Source of the DNA: Deroplatys truncata
Taxonomy: Eukaryota; Arthropoda; Insecta; Mantodea; Mantidae
NCBI GenBank assembly: GCA_030765065.1
Contig: CM060990.1
Span: 499,338,190 to 499,402,189 of the forward strand
DNA length: 64,000 bases
Direction of reading: 5' to 3'
Position numbers and translations under genes: made by a program. The notes below the pieces were generated by a model. The model was given only the letters and a program-made list of their open reading frames with translations, did not search any database and was not told the DNA's origin. Positions 44,628 to 56,449 of this stretch are shown here, one piece after another (the stretch's first letter is position 1; every line of letters starts with the position of its first letter).

Positions 44628-45424
44628 AGTGTTAAAAGAACAGTACATTAAAGAGTTTCTTAAGATCATTGTTTGTTGTATTACACGACTCGCTAATTCA
44701 ATGAGTACAATATAGTTCCAGAATTGTGCTGTTTTAAAAGCATTATGACAAACATGTGACAATAGACTTTCTCAATGAAACAAATGCCGGATATGCTGTA
44801 TACACTAGTTATTTTTACTTTTTCTTAGAAGTCATGGAAGTAGAGCACCCTCATTCGTTGGTACGCATAAAAGAAAAAAGTGAACTCAACAGTCGTATTT
44901 TGCCATTTCAGATAATATGGGACTATTTTTACAGAATCTCGTTAATTCAAACTTTGCTAAACCGAATTGGCTATTTTTCGGCCCATCGAAATTCGGTTAA
45001 ACGAGGATCTACTGTATGTAAATTAGTGAAGTTGTAAGTGTTTCTTTGTTCCTTTGTTATCAACTCGCTTCACTGTGCATTACAAAATGTTGTTTATATT
45101 TATGTATGCTAATTGTTAGGGATTCTTTATAATCGTATTCCCATATTGGAGTTTTATATTATTTAAGGAAAATGTTTTTGAGGTTGTGTCTTATTTTATT
45201 ACATCCCACATTGTCTTATTGTATTTTCAGAATTGCTCATTTTCTTTGCGTTCTACAGGGTGGCCAAGATAAAAGAGGCCCCGTGTTATACTGAACGTCA
45301 TATTTAAATCTATCTGAGTGTTGTTATTTCTTGACGATTGTGGGGCGCTCGAGCGGTGTCACATGATGTCGAGCAGCCATTGTCAGTTATCACTTGAGGC
45401 TTGTTGTGAATACAGTTCTGCAGA

Positions 45425-46467
45425 ATGCCGTTTTCAGTAGGTAGAACAAAGAGTGTTTACTGTTGAAACTTATTTCGACTGTAAACCGTTTATAACGTTA
45501 AATGAGAGGTTCATGAGAAAGTATCCACAGACAGCTGCTCTTGCAAAAAGTGCTGTGTAGAAAGTGATCAGTAAGTTTAGAGCAACAGGTTCAGTCGCTA
45601 ACGCCAAACGTGACCGTGTAAAGACAGTTTGTTCGCCGGAAAATGTTCAACGTGTTCGAGCGACTATGGTAAGAAGTCCACGAAATCAACTAGACGCCTG
45701 TCCTTCCAATTAAACACAAGCGAATGTCATGCCAGAACGTGATGGAACAGTTACAGATACGACCATACAAAGTAAGGGTGATGCAAACATTAAAACCTAC
45801 GGATTACGCAAAACGACAACACTATTGCGAATGGTTACTCACGCATGTCGCTAATGGTTATCTGGATTCGGCGCTTTACTTCATCACAGACGAAGCATGA
45901 TTTCACCTTAGCGGGTACGTGAACTCTCAAAACATACGTTACTGGTCAACAAACAATCCCAGGGAACGCTTTGAGGTGCCTCTGCATGACGTGAAAATAG
46001 GCGTTTGGTGTGCAGTTTCAGGCCAACGGATAGCAGGCCACATTTTCTTCAATACCAAAGTGAACTCTGAAGTGTATGTAACGAAATTGATGTAACCATT
46101 CATAGAACAGCTAACGGAGGAAGAACTAGAGTATGCGTTTTTTCAACAAGATGGCGTTACGGCGCATACTTCAAGGTTTTCAATGTCATACGTCCATGAA
46201 GCTTTAGGAGAAGAGCGTACAGTTTTCGCAGGCTTATGGCCTCCCGGATCACCCAATCTGTCTACCTGCGATTTTTATTTGTGGGGTAATTTAAAGGGTA
46301 ACGTCTACAGTAACAACCCACACACAATTGAAGAGCTGAAAACAAACATTCGCAATGCGATTGTGGAAATCACACCACATGAATTGGCAAAAGTTTCCAC
46401 AAACATGTTGAGACGTGCTCAGTTGTATGTGGAAGTTCATGGTGAACAGTTTCAGCACCTCCTGTAA
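45425..46467 (+). pseudogene. Mariner-like transposase of MLE-F
   Basis: Start ATG at 45425 (MPFSVGRTK). The N-terminal part includes VETYFDCKPFITLNERFM and KFRATGSVANAKRDR (about 45460-45610), the helix-turn-helix region. The core shows YAKRQHYCEWLL (about 45810), FITDEAXFHLSGYVN (about 45880, first Asp, with a stop inside), FFQQDGVTAHTSRF (about 46140, second Asp), and WPPGSPNLSTCDFYLWG (about 46238, third Asp in CDF). It ends HGEQFQHLL. At least four stops and one early frame change. The stretch 46183-46467 is clean. Confidence 0.88.
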
Positions 46468-46527
46468 ACTATTGACCTATTGAATGTTCAGTACATTGTT
46501 CTTAATAATAGTAGTAATAATAGTAAT

Positions 46528-46531
46528 AGTC

Positions 46532-46627
<96 letters not shown>
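46528..46627 (+). repeat. (AAT)n microsatellite in MLE-F
   Basis: About 30 near-perfect AAT triplets between the transposase stop and the right terminal repeat, with imperfect AGTAATAATAGTAATAG copies at the left edge. The apparent poly-Asn and poly-Ile open frames here are artefacts of the repeat. Confidence 0.95.
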
Positions 46628-46630
<3 letters not shown>

Positions 46631-46682
46631 TTTACTATTCTGTAGTGAATTGTTGGGCCTGTTTTATCTTGGCCACCCTGTA

Positions 46683-48460
46683 TAATGATAATCTGCATTT
46701 CAGTAAAAACAACCAACTGTGACTCATTTAGCTTGTTACGATCTACCACTGAAATGAATGCATAGATGATTGCATACCTATCAGGCTCAACTGTTTGTTC
46801 CCTTGTTTCTCCATTCAAAGGAATTCTCTTAACGAGAGCTCACAGTTGACTTGGATCCTGAGGGTGACAGTGGTGTCCCAGTTAACTGACAGACACAGGC
46901 ATGAAAGTAAAGTGGAAGTTCATATAATATGTTTATTTATAAATACACAGTTTGTAATAACAAATGTAGTCTTAATTATAAGAGTGACACTTAAGTACTG
47001 AAGAGTATATTTTATTCGTAATTAACATTACAAGATCTACACATTATAGTGTTCTCCACAAAAATGAATATTAGTTTTTGTTCTGCAAAATACTTCCATA
47101 ATTATTACAATTAATATTACCTAAGTAAAGTTTGTGCTTCAGGTTTTATGTTACTTTTTCCTTGTTTGTTTATGTTTGTACATATAGCCAAGTAGTAATA
47201 AATATATTATATTTTGTTCAAATGCAAGCTGTTCTAATGGGAACAATAAGGATTATTGCATGAAATCACATTGTTTAAAAATGAACACTTTCATATTAAA
47301 ATCAATCTTGGCCACACCGCCTGATGTACTAAGACAGTGTTCAAGCTGATTAACTTTTTATTTCAATACACAAAAATGATACAAGAAATTTGCTCAGATT
47401 TTTAAACCCCTGAATATCTTTATTATATTTGTGATTTTTGTGAGCTGTTTTTATAGAAACAACTAGATTTAGAAAGAGTGTACAAAACTGAAACTTGTTC
47501 AGTATGATCTACCCAGTTAATGGGCTTAAAACTACAAAAATAAATAAATAATTACAATGTAGAACCTTTGATTAATCCAAATAACAGATTATGTATGGAC
47601 AAGAAATAGGCTAGATATATCCAACAGTTTGGATATATAATAGCATTATAATTAAATGAATCACTGAAGTTATAAAACAATGCATCTGTTTTATAATTCA
47701 CAACCCCAAATTTTGCTACCCCAGTAAAATGTCTAGTTTTACTGTACATATCTGCTCTTGAATGTAATACTGTATTAGTTAGTACCTCCTTCTGAATGCA
47801 CAAGGACTCACCGGCAGTTGTATTACAACTGGGACCCACCATAGTGTGGCAGCATTATGAATGCTTGCAAGAAACTGAGATTTTACCATAATTCCTCAAC
47901 TGTCGCTACTTGGCTAAACCTATCCTGGCTGCCATATGTGACAATCAAAGGTGGCCTGGTGAGCCACAGTCATTTTCATGAGAATGCGGACCTCTATTAT
48001 GTAATCTATTGGCTGCCTGGATAGTCTTTTTGTACAGTTTTCTGCAATTATTATAATATGAGGCTTCCCTTCAGAGAAGGGCAAGCCCACAATGGGTTTA
48101 GTAATTTTTTCCCACCACATAGCTCTCTTTACACCCTATAATTCTAGCATGACACATGATGGTTGGCTCTTCCTTATCTCATTGAAAGTTAAATGTTGTG
48201 TTGAAGACCATAGTAATGTGGCAGTTATGAGGTTTCAAATGCAAATAAATGCTGCATAAGGGAAGAGTGAACACAACACTACCAGTCAGTGTATGATAGA
48301 TAACATTTCAGTAAATTGTTAAATTATCAAAACTCCCTATATAAATATTTACAGAACACTTAATGATGGATTCACCTTATCTGGTTCACGGAAGTTGAAA
48401 CATTACTTGAAAAATATTTCAAAGCACACAATGGGCAGCCTATCTCTTCTTGTGTGTAAT
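46683..48460. other. Unassigned AT-rich DNA
   Basis: Small open frames such as 47552-47842 and 47920-48120 (minus) show no family motif. No repeats shared with the rest of the window were noticed. Confidence 0.4.
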
Positions 48461-48479
48461 GACTCACATGCTCTGAATT

Positions 48480-49250
48480 CCTAAGTGAATTTTATTTTAC
48501 AATTTCACAACTTAGAAATATCAATTCTTTGGAAGAGATAACTGTGCCTTTACTTATCCAGCTAGATGTTTTATTTTACATCCTGATTTTAACAGAAGGA
48601 AAGGCTTGACCATAGTAGCATCCAAATGTGTCATTAAATTCATTGCTTATTCCCTTTAATGTTTCCTCTCTTTCCATGATTCTTTCTCCAGCAGATATTA
48701 GAAGTGTTTTACATCTTTCTAAGTTTGTGAGCGCACTGTCTTATACTTCACACACTGGTTGCACCTGTTCCTTTTAGGTTTTTATTTTAGATGTTTAAGC
48801 AACATAGTCAGATATTCCAGTCTCAAGTGCATTAACATACAGCTAGTTAGATTTCTGCCAATGGCTTTGATCTATTGATTTTTCTGGTGATTAATGTGAC
48901 TTTTGTTGGTACTTCTATCAACGGCTTTAGTTCATAAACATTCAACAGGCTGAGGAAGTTCAATTTATCACTACTATGCTCTATAAAATCAATATTTATT
49001 TCCCCCAGCAATACTACACTTTTCTTAAGCCTTTTGATAATTCTTTAAAATATGGTTAGATTATGCAACAATGCTTACATCATTTGATGCATTCTTGTAA
49101 ATGTCAATAATAATTTTGTTCTTAATCCTGTGATGTTACATTCAAAATGATCTTCAATACTGAGAGATTCAAACCTTGATACAGGTATAACTTTTAGGGA
49201 ATTTCTAACTAGAATTACATATTCACCAGTTTTCCTTTTCTTTTCCTGTT
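48480..49250 (-). pseudogene. LINE endonuclease and linker fragment
   Basis: Minus strand: GEYVILVRNSLKVIPVSRFE near 49230-49170, SIEDHFECNITGL near 49155, then VVLLGEINIDFIEHSS near 49000 (the GDxN block, Asp changed to Glu). Next come LNFLSLLNVYELKPLIEVPT near 48950 and, after a gap, FPSVKIRMXNKTSSWISKG near 48590. This is the endonuclease C-terminal half and linker of a CR1/jockey-like LINE, with no RT following. Confidence 0.68.
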
Positions 49251-49684
49251 AAATCTATTAATTACAAAGAAAGCAAGAAACGTACAATAATGCCCAGTAT
49301 GTTTTACCCTGCAGTAGTCATGTGCAGACTATGAGTCTGCACAAAGGTATTTTTTTCTTTCCCTTAAAACTCTTTGAACTTGGGAATCACATGACCGTAG
49401 TACCTCCTGTAATCAGTGGCATTATGTTGTTCCTTTGTTTTGCTTAGACTTGTGCAGCAGTTCTGGAATAGTCAACATTGCAGACTGACACTCCTGCACA
49501 AGCAATTACATTCGAAATCATCTGCATTGTTGCTGTTAGCAGAAACAGTAAAGGTGTGCTATTGTAGTCATACAGTAGTTTATTCTCAAGGGTTTTGTTA
49601 TTGTTAAACTTTCACTTTCTATTTGTCATATTGGTTTGTTATGTTCAGGTCAGAACATTTTCTTATTTATCTATTTTTTGCAGA

Positions 49685-51405
49685 ATGGATCCTTATGAAA
49701 TAGAGTCTCAAAGAATCAGGAAGTTGTTTGTTGGGGTCTTGGCAGAGAGTAATCATGAAAGTGGCTATAATGATGAATGAGAAGGAGGTGTAGATGAGGT
49801 AGAAGAGCAATTTGGTAATTTGGATAAAGAAAAAAAGATGTCTGAAGTTGAAGACTCTAATGAGAATTTTATAAATGGTACTGTGTATGTTGGCAAAGAT
49901 CAATTTATAACATAGAAAACACACACACCTCCAACAAATGTTATAATCAATCAGAAAATAAAATAACCCATGTTCCTGATGTAAAGCCTGCTGTAAAACA
50001 TGTGAAAACTCCACTTTAAATTTGGAAGCACTCTGTTACTGATGAAATTATTAGCACAATAGTAGAAAACACTGACTTGTTTATTGAATCCCAGAGAGGT
50101 AAATTTTCTAGAGGCCAGGATTGCAAAGCAGCAACTGCAAATGAAATTTAAGCATTGATAGGTTTACTATATTTGGCAGGTATGTTGAAGGCTAAGCATC
50201 TAAATGCAGGTGATTTATGGAAGACTGATGTCACAGGGATAGAAATATTCAGGCTAACCATGTCACTATCTAGATTTTGCTTCCTTCTCAGATATTCGTG
50301 ATATGATGACAAGTTAACAAGAGAGTAAAGACTAAAGCATGACAAGTTATGTTCAATATGAAACAGTTTTGACATGTTTGTTCAAAATTGCATAATAGCA
50401 TATACTCCCTTTTAGTACCTCACAATCAACAAAACTTTAGAGACATTTTGCGGTAACTGTCAGTTTAGGCAGTATATACCCACAAGCTGAACAAGAAAAT
50501 AAAATATTTTTCCTATGCAATGCCAGGATATATTATAACCATGGATATGAAAGTGTATGTTGAAACATAACCAGCATTATACAAGTAATACTCCAGCTGT
50601 TGTAGTTGAAAGAATGTGTACTTCAATCAAAGGAACTGGCAGGAACATCAAAGTGGATAAGTGATTTAACAGTCTTCCATTGGTATAAACACTGAAAAAT
50701 GAGTATCAGTTAACTATTTTAGGAACCACAACATAATAAAAAGAAGGAATGACACTTGAATTCACAAAGCCAAGTAGGCTCCCAGGGTGTTCAAATATGT
50801 TTGCTATTAGAAAATCTTGTACTCTAGTATCATATATTCCTAAGAAAGGCGAAAATGTGTTACTTGTATCCAGTTTCCACCATGGTGATAGTGTGGATGA
50901 AGAGGTGGGTAAAGTTGAAATGTTAGTTATGTATAATAAGATGAAAGGAGGTGTGGACATGTATGACAAGCTGTGTGATGTTTACAGTTGCACAAGACTC
51001 ACTCTAGGATGGCCTTTGACCATATTTTATTCCTTACTGATAGTTGGAGGCATTGATTCTCTAGTAATTCATGCTGCTAACAACCTGGGCAGTTGCACTT
51101 GACAAAAAGATTTTCTGCACCTGCTGTCTTATCAGTTTGTTTTAGAACATGTGCAATGCCAGGCTGCCTGAGTAACTTACTGGCTGATATTCCTTCAAGG
51201 ATTTGCAAAATTTTTCAAATTGAAGCCAAGGAAAATTCTACTGAACAACCTAACAAGCAGAGAGGCTATTGTGTGTACTGTGGCAGAAGAAAGAACAGAC
51301 AATGAAGTACAGTTGCTAGAAATGTAGCAATTATCTGTTTTTGGAGCATGCAAGTGTTGTCTGTTCACAATGTTTGAAAAGTGAAGACTGTGGCTGTAAT
51401 ATATA
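49685..51405 (+). pseudogene. piggyBac transposase pB-2, full span but heavily broken
   Basis: The ATG at 49685 gives MDPYEIESQRIRKLF, then an acidic stretch (GGVDEVEEQFGNLDKEKK), then TVYVGKDQFI. The middle shows KHSVTDEIISTIVEN near 50030 and ALIGLLYLAGMLKAKHLN near 50155, the DDE_Tnp_1_7 start. Further on come TSNTPAVVVERMCTSIKGTG near 50590, NMFAIRKSCTLVSYIPKKG near 50800, and KMKGGVDMYDKLCDVYS near 50940. This last is the third catalytic Asp block (KGGVD--D). The C-terminal finger begins YCVYCGRRKNR near 51270. About 15 stops or frameshifts. The length of about 570 codons is normal for piggyBac. Confidence 0.85.
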
Positions 51406-51489
51406 ATCTGAAGCACTGCAGTAATCAATGTGCACATTTCATCCTGTTTACAGTGTTATTATACAGCAAGAAAACATCAATTCCCAGAG

Positions 51490-51905
51490 TTTTATAGACG
51501 ACATGCCTCCGTTACATTTTACTGCGCTTCTCCGTATACTAACAGCATGTCCAGATACTCTTTATTCTAAAACATTGTTCCACAGTGAGCACGAATGGCT
51601 GGAACTTCGTATTTATAGGCAAATCCACTTTCTAGTGCATTCGGAAAGAAATCATGATTCGCTAGAACGTTATCGAAACATGAACAGAAATGAATAAAAA
51701 AACTCATCTATTCGCAGGAGTGATTTAAACTTACAACTTTCACCATGACTTTTCAGCATATTAACCATTGCGCTACTAGAACACATTAACAACAACCACC
51801 ACCATAGCCCTAATCAGCGGACTGGAGAATGTAGTGTCAGCGCCTGCATTTCGCATCGTCTGTAAAATGCAGGGTTGCCTAGGGGTTGTTGCAGGATTGT
51901 ATATA
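51490..51905 (-). repeat. Detached 5' end of an MLE-E copy with tRNA-like segment
   Basis: Direct repeat of 53545-53950, roughly 85 percent alike by eye. On the minus strand it carries the terminal CTAGGCAACCCTGCATTTTA, a tRNA-like part near 51718-51785, and the first 25 or so codons of the transposase (EYLDMLLVYGEAQ). The element is lost beyond that. Either a second MLE-E insertion with a large deletion or a duplication of the 5' end. Confidence 0.75.
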
Positions 51906-52054
51906 TACTGGGTAAGTCTTCTCAGCCTGCGGAATTAGAAGTTGCAGTCCCGGCGTTGTACAGGATATGCGGTAAACTTTGTCCACTGCATTTCGTCGTA
52001 TCAATTTCGGCCGAAATGATTGCTTTGCACCGCTACACGTGCAGTTACTTCCAT

Positions 52055-52122
52055 TCGTAGCGCAACAGTGTGCGCGTTGGCCTTCAGTGATGAAAGTCCT
52101 AGGTTCAAATGCTGCCACTTGA
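52055..52122 (+). repeat. tRNA-like segment
   Basis: GTAGCGCAACAGTGTGCGCG (A-box-like) and CCTAGGTTCAAATGCTG (B-box-like) about 35 bases apart, with no clean cloverleaf. Likely a worn SINE head. No body copy was found. Confidence 0.4.
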
Positions 52123-52621
52123 AGGTAATTTTTATTTTAGTAAATTTAACGAAAACTGATAATTTGGCATGGAAGTGTCGTTTCACTTAATTAGTTTAAT
52201 TATGTGAATTTCATTAAAATACAAATTGTTGATTGTTAGAATATGCTTTAATGAACATCATAAATAAATATATATACATAAGGCATCACTAAATAATATT
52301 TTGCTATTTAAAGATATTCTTTCATACAAAAGAAAGCCAATAAATTGTTCAGTTTACAAAATGGAGTACGTACATACAAACTAGATAAAGTTTGCAAGCC
52401 CATATTATGATCGTTGTGAACCTCTCTGGTTCCCAAAGTAGTGCATTTAACAGTGACTATGACATCATACCGGACCATCACACAGATAAACCTTTACAAT
52501 TTTCCCGTTTCCTCCATGTGGTTATAATATGTAGGTGCTTGAACTGGCCAACCATGCCGGCGGATGCAAGGTCTCAGTCTAACCATTATCGCCAACCTAA
52601 CCCGGCGCAACATGGCCAGTT
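52123..52621. other. Unassigned DNA
   Basis: AT-rich to 52380, then about 240 bases of mixed composition with an open frame (52392-52628) that matches nothing known to me. Confidence 0.4.
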
Positions 52622-52662
52622 AAATTAAATTGAGTTTTATTTATGGACGTTCTTTAACTGCT
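52622..52662 (-). repeat. SINE-1 3' tail fragment
   Basis: AAATTGAGTTTTATTTATGG followed by ACGTTCTTTAACT is the reversed 3' end of SINE-1. It breaks off where MLE-E sequence begins. Confidence 0.75.
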
Positions 52663-52664
52663 GC

Positions 52665-53950
52665 GGCCGGTGTGATGTCACGGCAAGCTAAGGTGATGCC
52701 TTCCCTGAGCTGTTGAGGGGTCATTGACCGCTCCTGGCACACGATATCTTTAAGCTAACCCCATAAGAAGAAATCTAACGGGGTTAGATGTGGTGAGTAT
52801 GCTGGCCACCCTATTGGTCCATGCCGTCCGATCCATCGTTCAGGGTAGGTGGCATCGAGATAAGCCGTTACATGACGGGCCGAATGAGCTGGCGCCCCAT
52901 CATGTTGGTATCACATAGCTAGTCGGTTCTGCAATGACACTTCATCAAGTAGAGTAAGCAGCTGGTGTTGTAGGGAATGGATATTGCGATTCCCGTGAGT
53001 TGACCATCATAAAAATACGGGCCTATTAGATAATCACCAAATATACCAGCCCAAACGTTGAAACCCTATCGGACTTGTAAGGCCGCCTCTCGCATCCAAT
53101 GTGGGTTTACAGTGCTCCAGTAATGCATGTTGTGGCGATTTACATGGCCTGTTGCGGAACCCTGCTTCGTCTGTAAATAACACAGTTGCCCAAAAATGCG
53201 GTTTTTGTTCAGTTTGTCGTATGATTCACTTAGCGAACGCCACTTTCCTTCCATGGTCCAGCTGCAGTAGCTCCTGGCGTAGTTGGAGATGATAAGGGTG
53301 AAACTCTGCATGATGTAGTATTCTCCACGCGGAAGATTGGCTGATATTGAAATGCCTATGAATGTCCCTCGTACTACAATGCGGATGCTGAATGACAGCC
53401 AGTCACACGATCCGTCGTTCCTTGGTCACAGACAGGGTGATCTTTTCGTGGATGTAGCGTCTTGTGCACTGTTTCTGATTCAAGAATGTGGTTCGCAACT
53501 CGCAAAAACGTGTGATCTATATGAAGTGTTCTCTGCAGAAACCTCTATTGGTATAGACGACGTGCCTCTGTTGCATTCTGCTGCACATTCCCATATACTA
53601 ACAGCATGTCCGGATACTCCGTTCGAAAACATTGTTACACAATGAGCACGAAAACGGCTGGAACTTCGTATTTATAGGCAAATCCACTTTCTAGTGCATT
53701 CGGAAAGAAATTATGATTTGCTAGAACGTTCTCGAAACACGAACAGAGATTAATAAAAAAAAACAACTCATTTATTCGCAGGCATGATTTGAACTTCCGA
53801 CCTTCATCACGACTTTCCATCGCGTTAACCATTGCGCTACTAAACCACGTTAACAACAACCACCACCGTAGCTTTAATCAGCGGGCTGGTGAATGCGGTG
53901 TCAGGACCTGCATTTCGCATCGTCTGTAAAATGCAAGGTTGCCTAGTTAC
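52665..53950 (-). pseudogene. Mariner-like element MLE-E with transposase on the minus strand
   Basis: From the right: terminal-like CTAGGCAACCTTGCATTTTA at about 53945, a tRNA-like segment near 53775-53850, then the transposase. N-terminal PDMLLVYGNVQQNATEARR lies near 53610, SAWRILHHAEFHPYHLQ near 53320, and LFTDEAGFRNR near 53185 (first Asp). These are followed by RHNMHYWSTVNPHWMREA near 53120, NVWAGIFGDYLIGPYF near 53030, YQHDGAPAHSARHV near 52900 (second Asp), and SPHLTPLDFFLWG near 52775 (third Asp). At least five frame changes. The left terminal repeat was not found and probably was lost at the junction with SINE-1. Confidence 0.82.
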
Positions 53951-55009
53951 CAATCCGCAGGATGAGATGACTCATGCGGTATATACCAGGTGAATCAGCT
54001 GCCCCTATTTATTTTTTAATTTATGCAACGGGCTAAGCGACATATGTGACTTACGCCTTTCTTGAATGCCTTCTAATGGCTGATTTTCATAACACTTCAT
54101 AGAGAAGGGATAGATAACTCAGTGTGTAAGTGTTTTACGGGACAGAATGCAATCGCTATGTATGTCGATGCCAAAAACATCCCACCCTGACACTGGGAGC
54201 TACAGTAGCACTTTTAGCTGATTTTACAAACTTTTATTCTTGAGCATACATTCCTACACACCTTGAAAACGCCCCTGAAGGAACAACTTATCACATGCAT
54301 CGGTTGAAAAAACTATTTGAAAGCAAAATGGCATATCTACGCAGTGCAATCAATTGGGTTAAAGCCGTCAGCCAACAAAGTTTCTTTGTACAGTCTTGTC
54401 AAAAAAATGCTAGGTATTAGATAATTTCGCTTCTGTCACTATGGCATATTTGAGTTCATGCAGTAATTGAAATGGTTGATGCAGTTTGTTTATTTGAGTT
54501 AAAACTACCAAAACGAGCTCCAAACACTGTATGAAGCTGCAAAAAGCATGTGACGTTTCGAAGTGGGGTCTGAGTTCTGCAATTATTTATTCGTATAGGA
54601 ACATCAGCTCGTAAGATAGCATTGGCTGTATGGTATTATCATGGTTGCTTTACCACTGTGTCATTTCAATTCGAGTTCAAATTCTTCGTATTAAGTTCAA
54701 CTTTTTGTTACCTTTTGTTTTATCTCTTTGGGCCTATAGTTTGATATTATGATACAATGAGCATTTTTATAACATTATAAGTGTGTGCAAAATAGAATAA
54801 TCGCCAAGTTTTCCACTGACAGTTGGATAATTTATACTTCGTAGTAGATATTCTATTGTGCTCTGTATTATGCTTGACCCATTCAACCAAATTTAAAACA
54901 CTTCACACATGCAAAGTGGCTTTAGCCATTTGCGCCTGCATCATTGCTTGGAGTGAATAAACCTTCCATTATCTACTTAGTATTTGAAACCTTTCTACGA
55001 GATACGGCT

Positions 55010-55385
55010 GCTGTCATAATGTGTGTAAACGACAAGTATGTTGACATGCTGTTAATCTATGGAGGTTTATAAAGAACGGTATCCAGGAAGGAGGGCACCC
55101 ACTGCAGACACTTTTCGAAGGGTTGAAAGACGCCTTCGTGAAACAGGATGATTTGAAAGAGCAACACCTGCTCGCGATGCTCCAATAACCTCTGGAGGCA
55201 CTGAAAAAGCTTTGCGAAACGCAATAGAAAACAATCCACATACCAGTTCAAGCGCCATAGCATAAGATCTGTACATAAGTCTAAGTCGGTTCTCAGTGAT
55301 GCTCATATTGCATATATCATCTGCACAGAAGGCTCCAAATGTTTTCCGATGTACCAGGGATTGTAGACGAAGAGGGGGGGAAGGA
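55010..55385 (+). pseudogene. MLE-C transposase N-terminal domain
   Basis: Plus strand across one frameshift: MCVNDKYVDMLLIYGG, then YKERYPGRRAPTADTFRRVE and RRLRETGXFERATPARDAP near 55075-55180, and GGTEKALRNAIENNPHTSSS near 55193. This is the paired helix-turn-helix N-terminal domain of insect mariner-like transposases (the D-M---YG--- and R-YP-RR-P---TF blocks). The catalytic core is not found before 59.7 kb, where the C-terminal stub lies on the same strand. Confidence 0.78.
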
Positions 55386-55449
55386 ATGTCCTCTCGACTA
55401 GTTATGCCTGGCTATAGCTGATAGTAAGTGCCGGTATCGTCTCAAAGGT

Positions 55450-55692
55450 AACATTTAGTTTTGTGTATGCTCGTATAATTCAGCGACCTGACTCTAAGAG
55501 GAAAGAAGACGAAACTAAATACTTTTCTCCTTACTAGATCTATCCAAGCGAAATAAATTAACATTTTCTTTATATATGTTGTTTAAAAATCAAATATTGC
55601 ACTGTTTATGTGGGTGCTACAGAATGCATTATTCAGTAATTTTTTGAGAAACAAGGTGCACATAATGCGTATCCTGTTTTAACGTTTGTTGC

Positions 55693-55731
<39 letters not shown>

Positions 55732-56449
55732 CAATACTCGTTCCATAATTACCACAATAGACTTGTCTATGCGCACTTCGAAACAGGGGGTATTTATTAT
55801 CCTGGAGGGAGGGGGGGTGGGAGGGAGGGACGAATTTGTTTTTCTCTATTTAATTTTCATAGAGATTGATCACAAGCTTTAGCACTAAGTGTGTAGTTCC
55901 ATACAGTTGACATATTTAGTTCTGATAATTTTCAAGTAACGTTTTAAAAATACGGAGGCAAAAGTAATATTTATGTCAAACTGTTGAAGCAGTTTGAGCA
56001 CAATTAAGTGCAACTTTCAGTTTTCTTCAAATGAGATATACTTTGTGTTTGTTACTGAAAAACGAATATAGATTGTTTTATTTGAAACATAATTCCCCCT
56101 TCACACACTCACAAGACAAACGAATGAAAACCGCGCCAACAGTATAGTGGACATAGAGTAAAAACCGCTATTGTATCTAAAAGCAGAAAATGTTAATAGA
56201 TACGAAAAAACGTTTAGCGCAAAATATGCAGTTTCTATATAGCTCTTTTATTCGGTTATATATAAGCTAAATTTTCAAAACAGTGACCCGAAAGTGTTAA
56301 TGCAGAACGGTTGATGTGATTTTGTTGAAATTTAAATTGTTTTCAAAAGTAAATTTGCTTTCAAATTACAAATCTGAAGAAAGAAAAAGCTTAGATACTT
56401 TTTATTATGATTTATGTTCTGAGTTCTTAAAATGCTACTCTTCCTTGGC
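55450..56449. other. Unassigned DNA with (AAT)n and G-rich run
   Basis: Holds an (AAT)11 tract at 55693-55727 and a G-rich run (GGGAGGGAGGGA-type) near 55806-55830. The rest is AT-rich with no motif. It could be the lost middle of MLE-C2 or another insertion. Confidence 0.45.

Larger units (their letters stand above)
35661..45014. mobile_element. Tigger/pogo element stretched to 9354 bp by nested insertions
   Basis: The left end CAGTAAACCTTTGCTAATTC and the right end read inward, CAGTAGATCCTCGTTTAACC, are pogo-type inverted repeats. TA duplications lie at 35659-35660 and 45015-45016. Inside are the transposase (36291-37756) and three foreign elements: SINE-1c, mariner MLE-C1 and a copia. Without them the element is about 2.4-2.5 kb, a normal Tigger size. 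It inserted into the tail of PLE-e. Confidence 0.82.
45256..46680. mobile_element. Mariner-like element MLE-F, complete, 1425 bp
   Basis: Inverted ends CAGGGTGGCCAAGATAAAAG (left) and CAGGGTGGCCAAGATAAAAC (right, read inward), with TA at 45254-45255 and 46681-46682. The transposase is on the plus strand, and an (AAT)n tract lies between it and the right end. A third unrelated set of mariner-type ends in this window. Confidence 0.93.

Noticed and set aside
46480-46818. Long poly-Asn and poly-Ile open frames
   Set aside because: Direct translation of the (AAT)n tract in MLE-F, not a gene.
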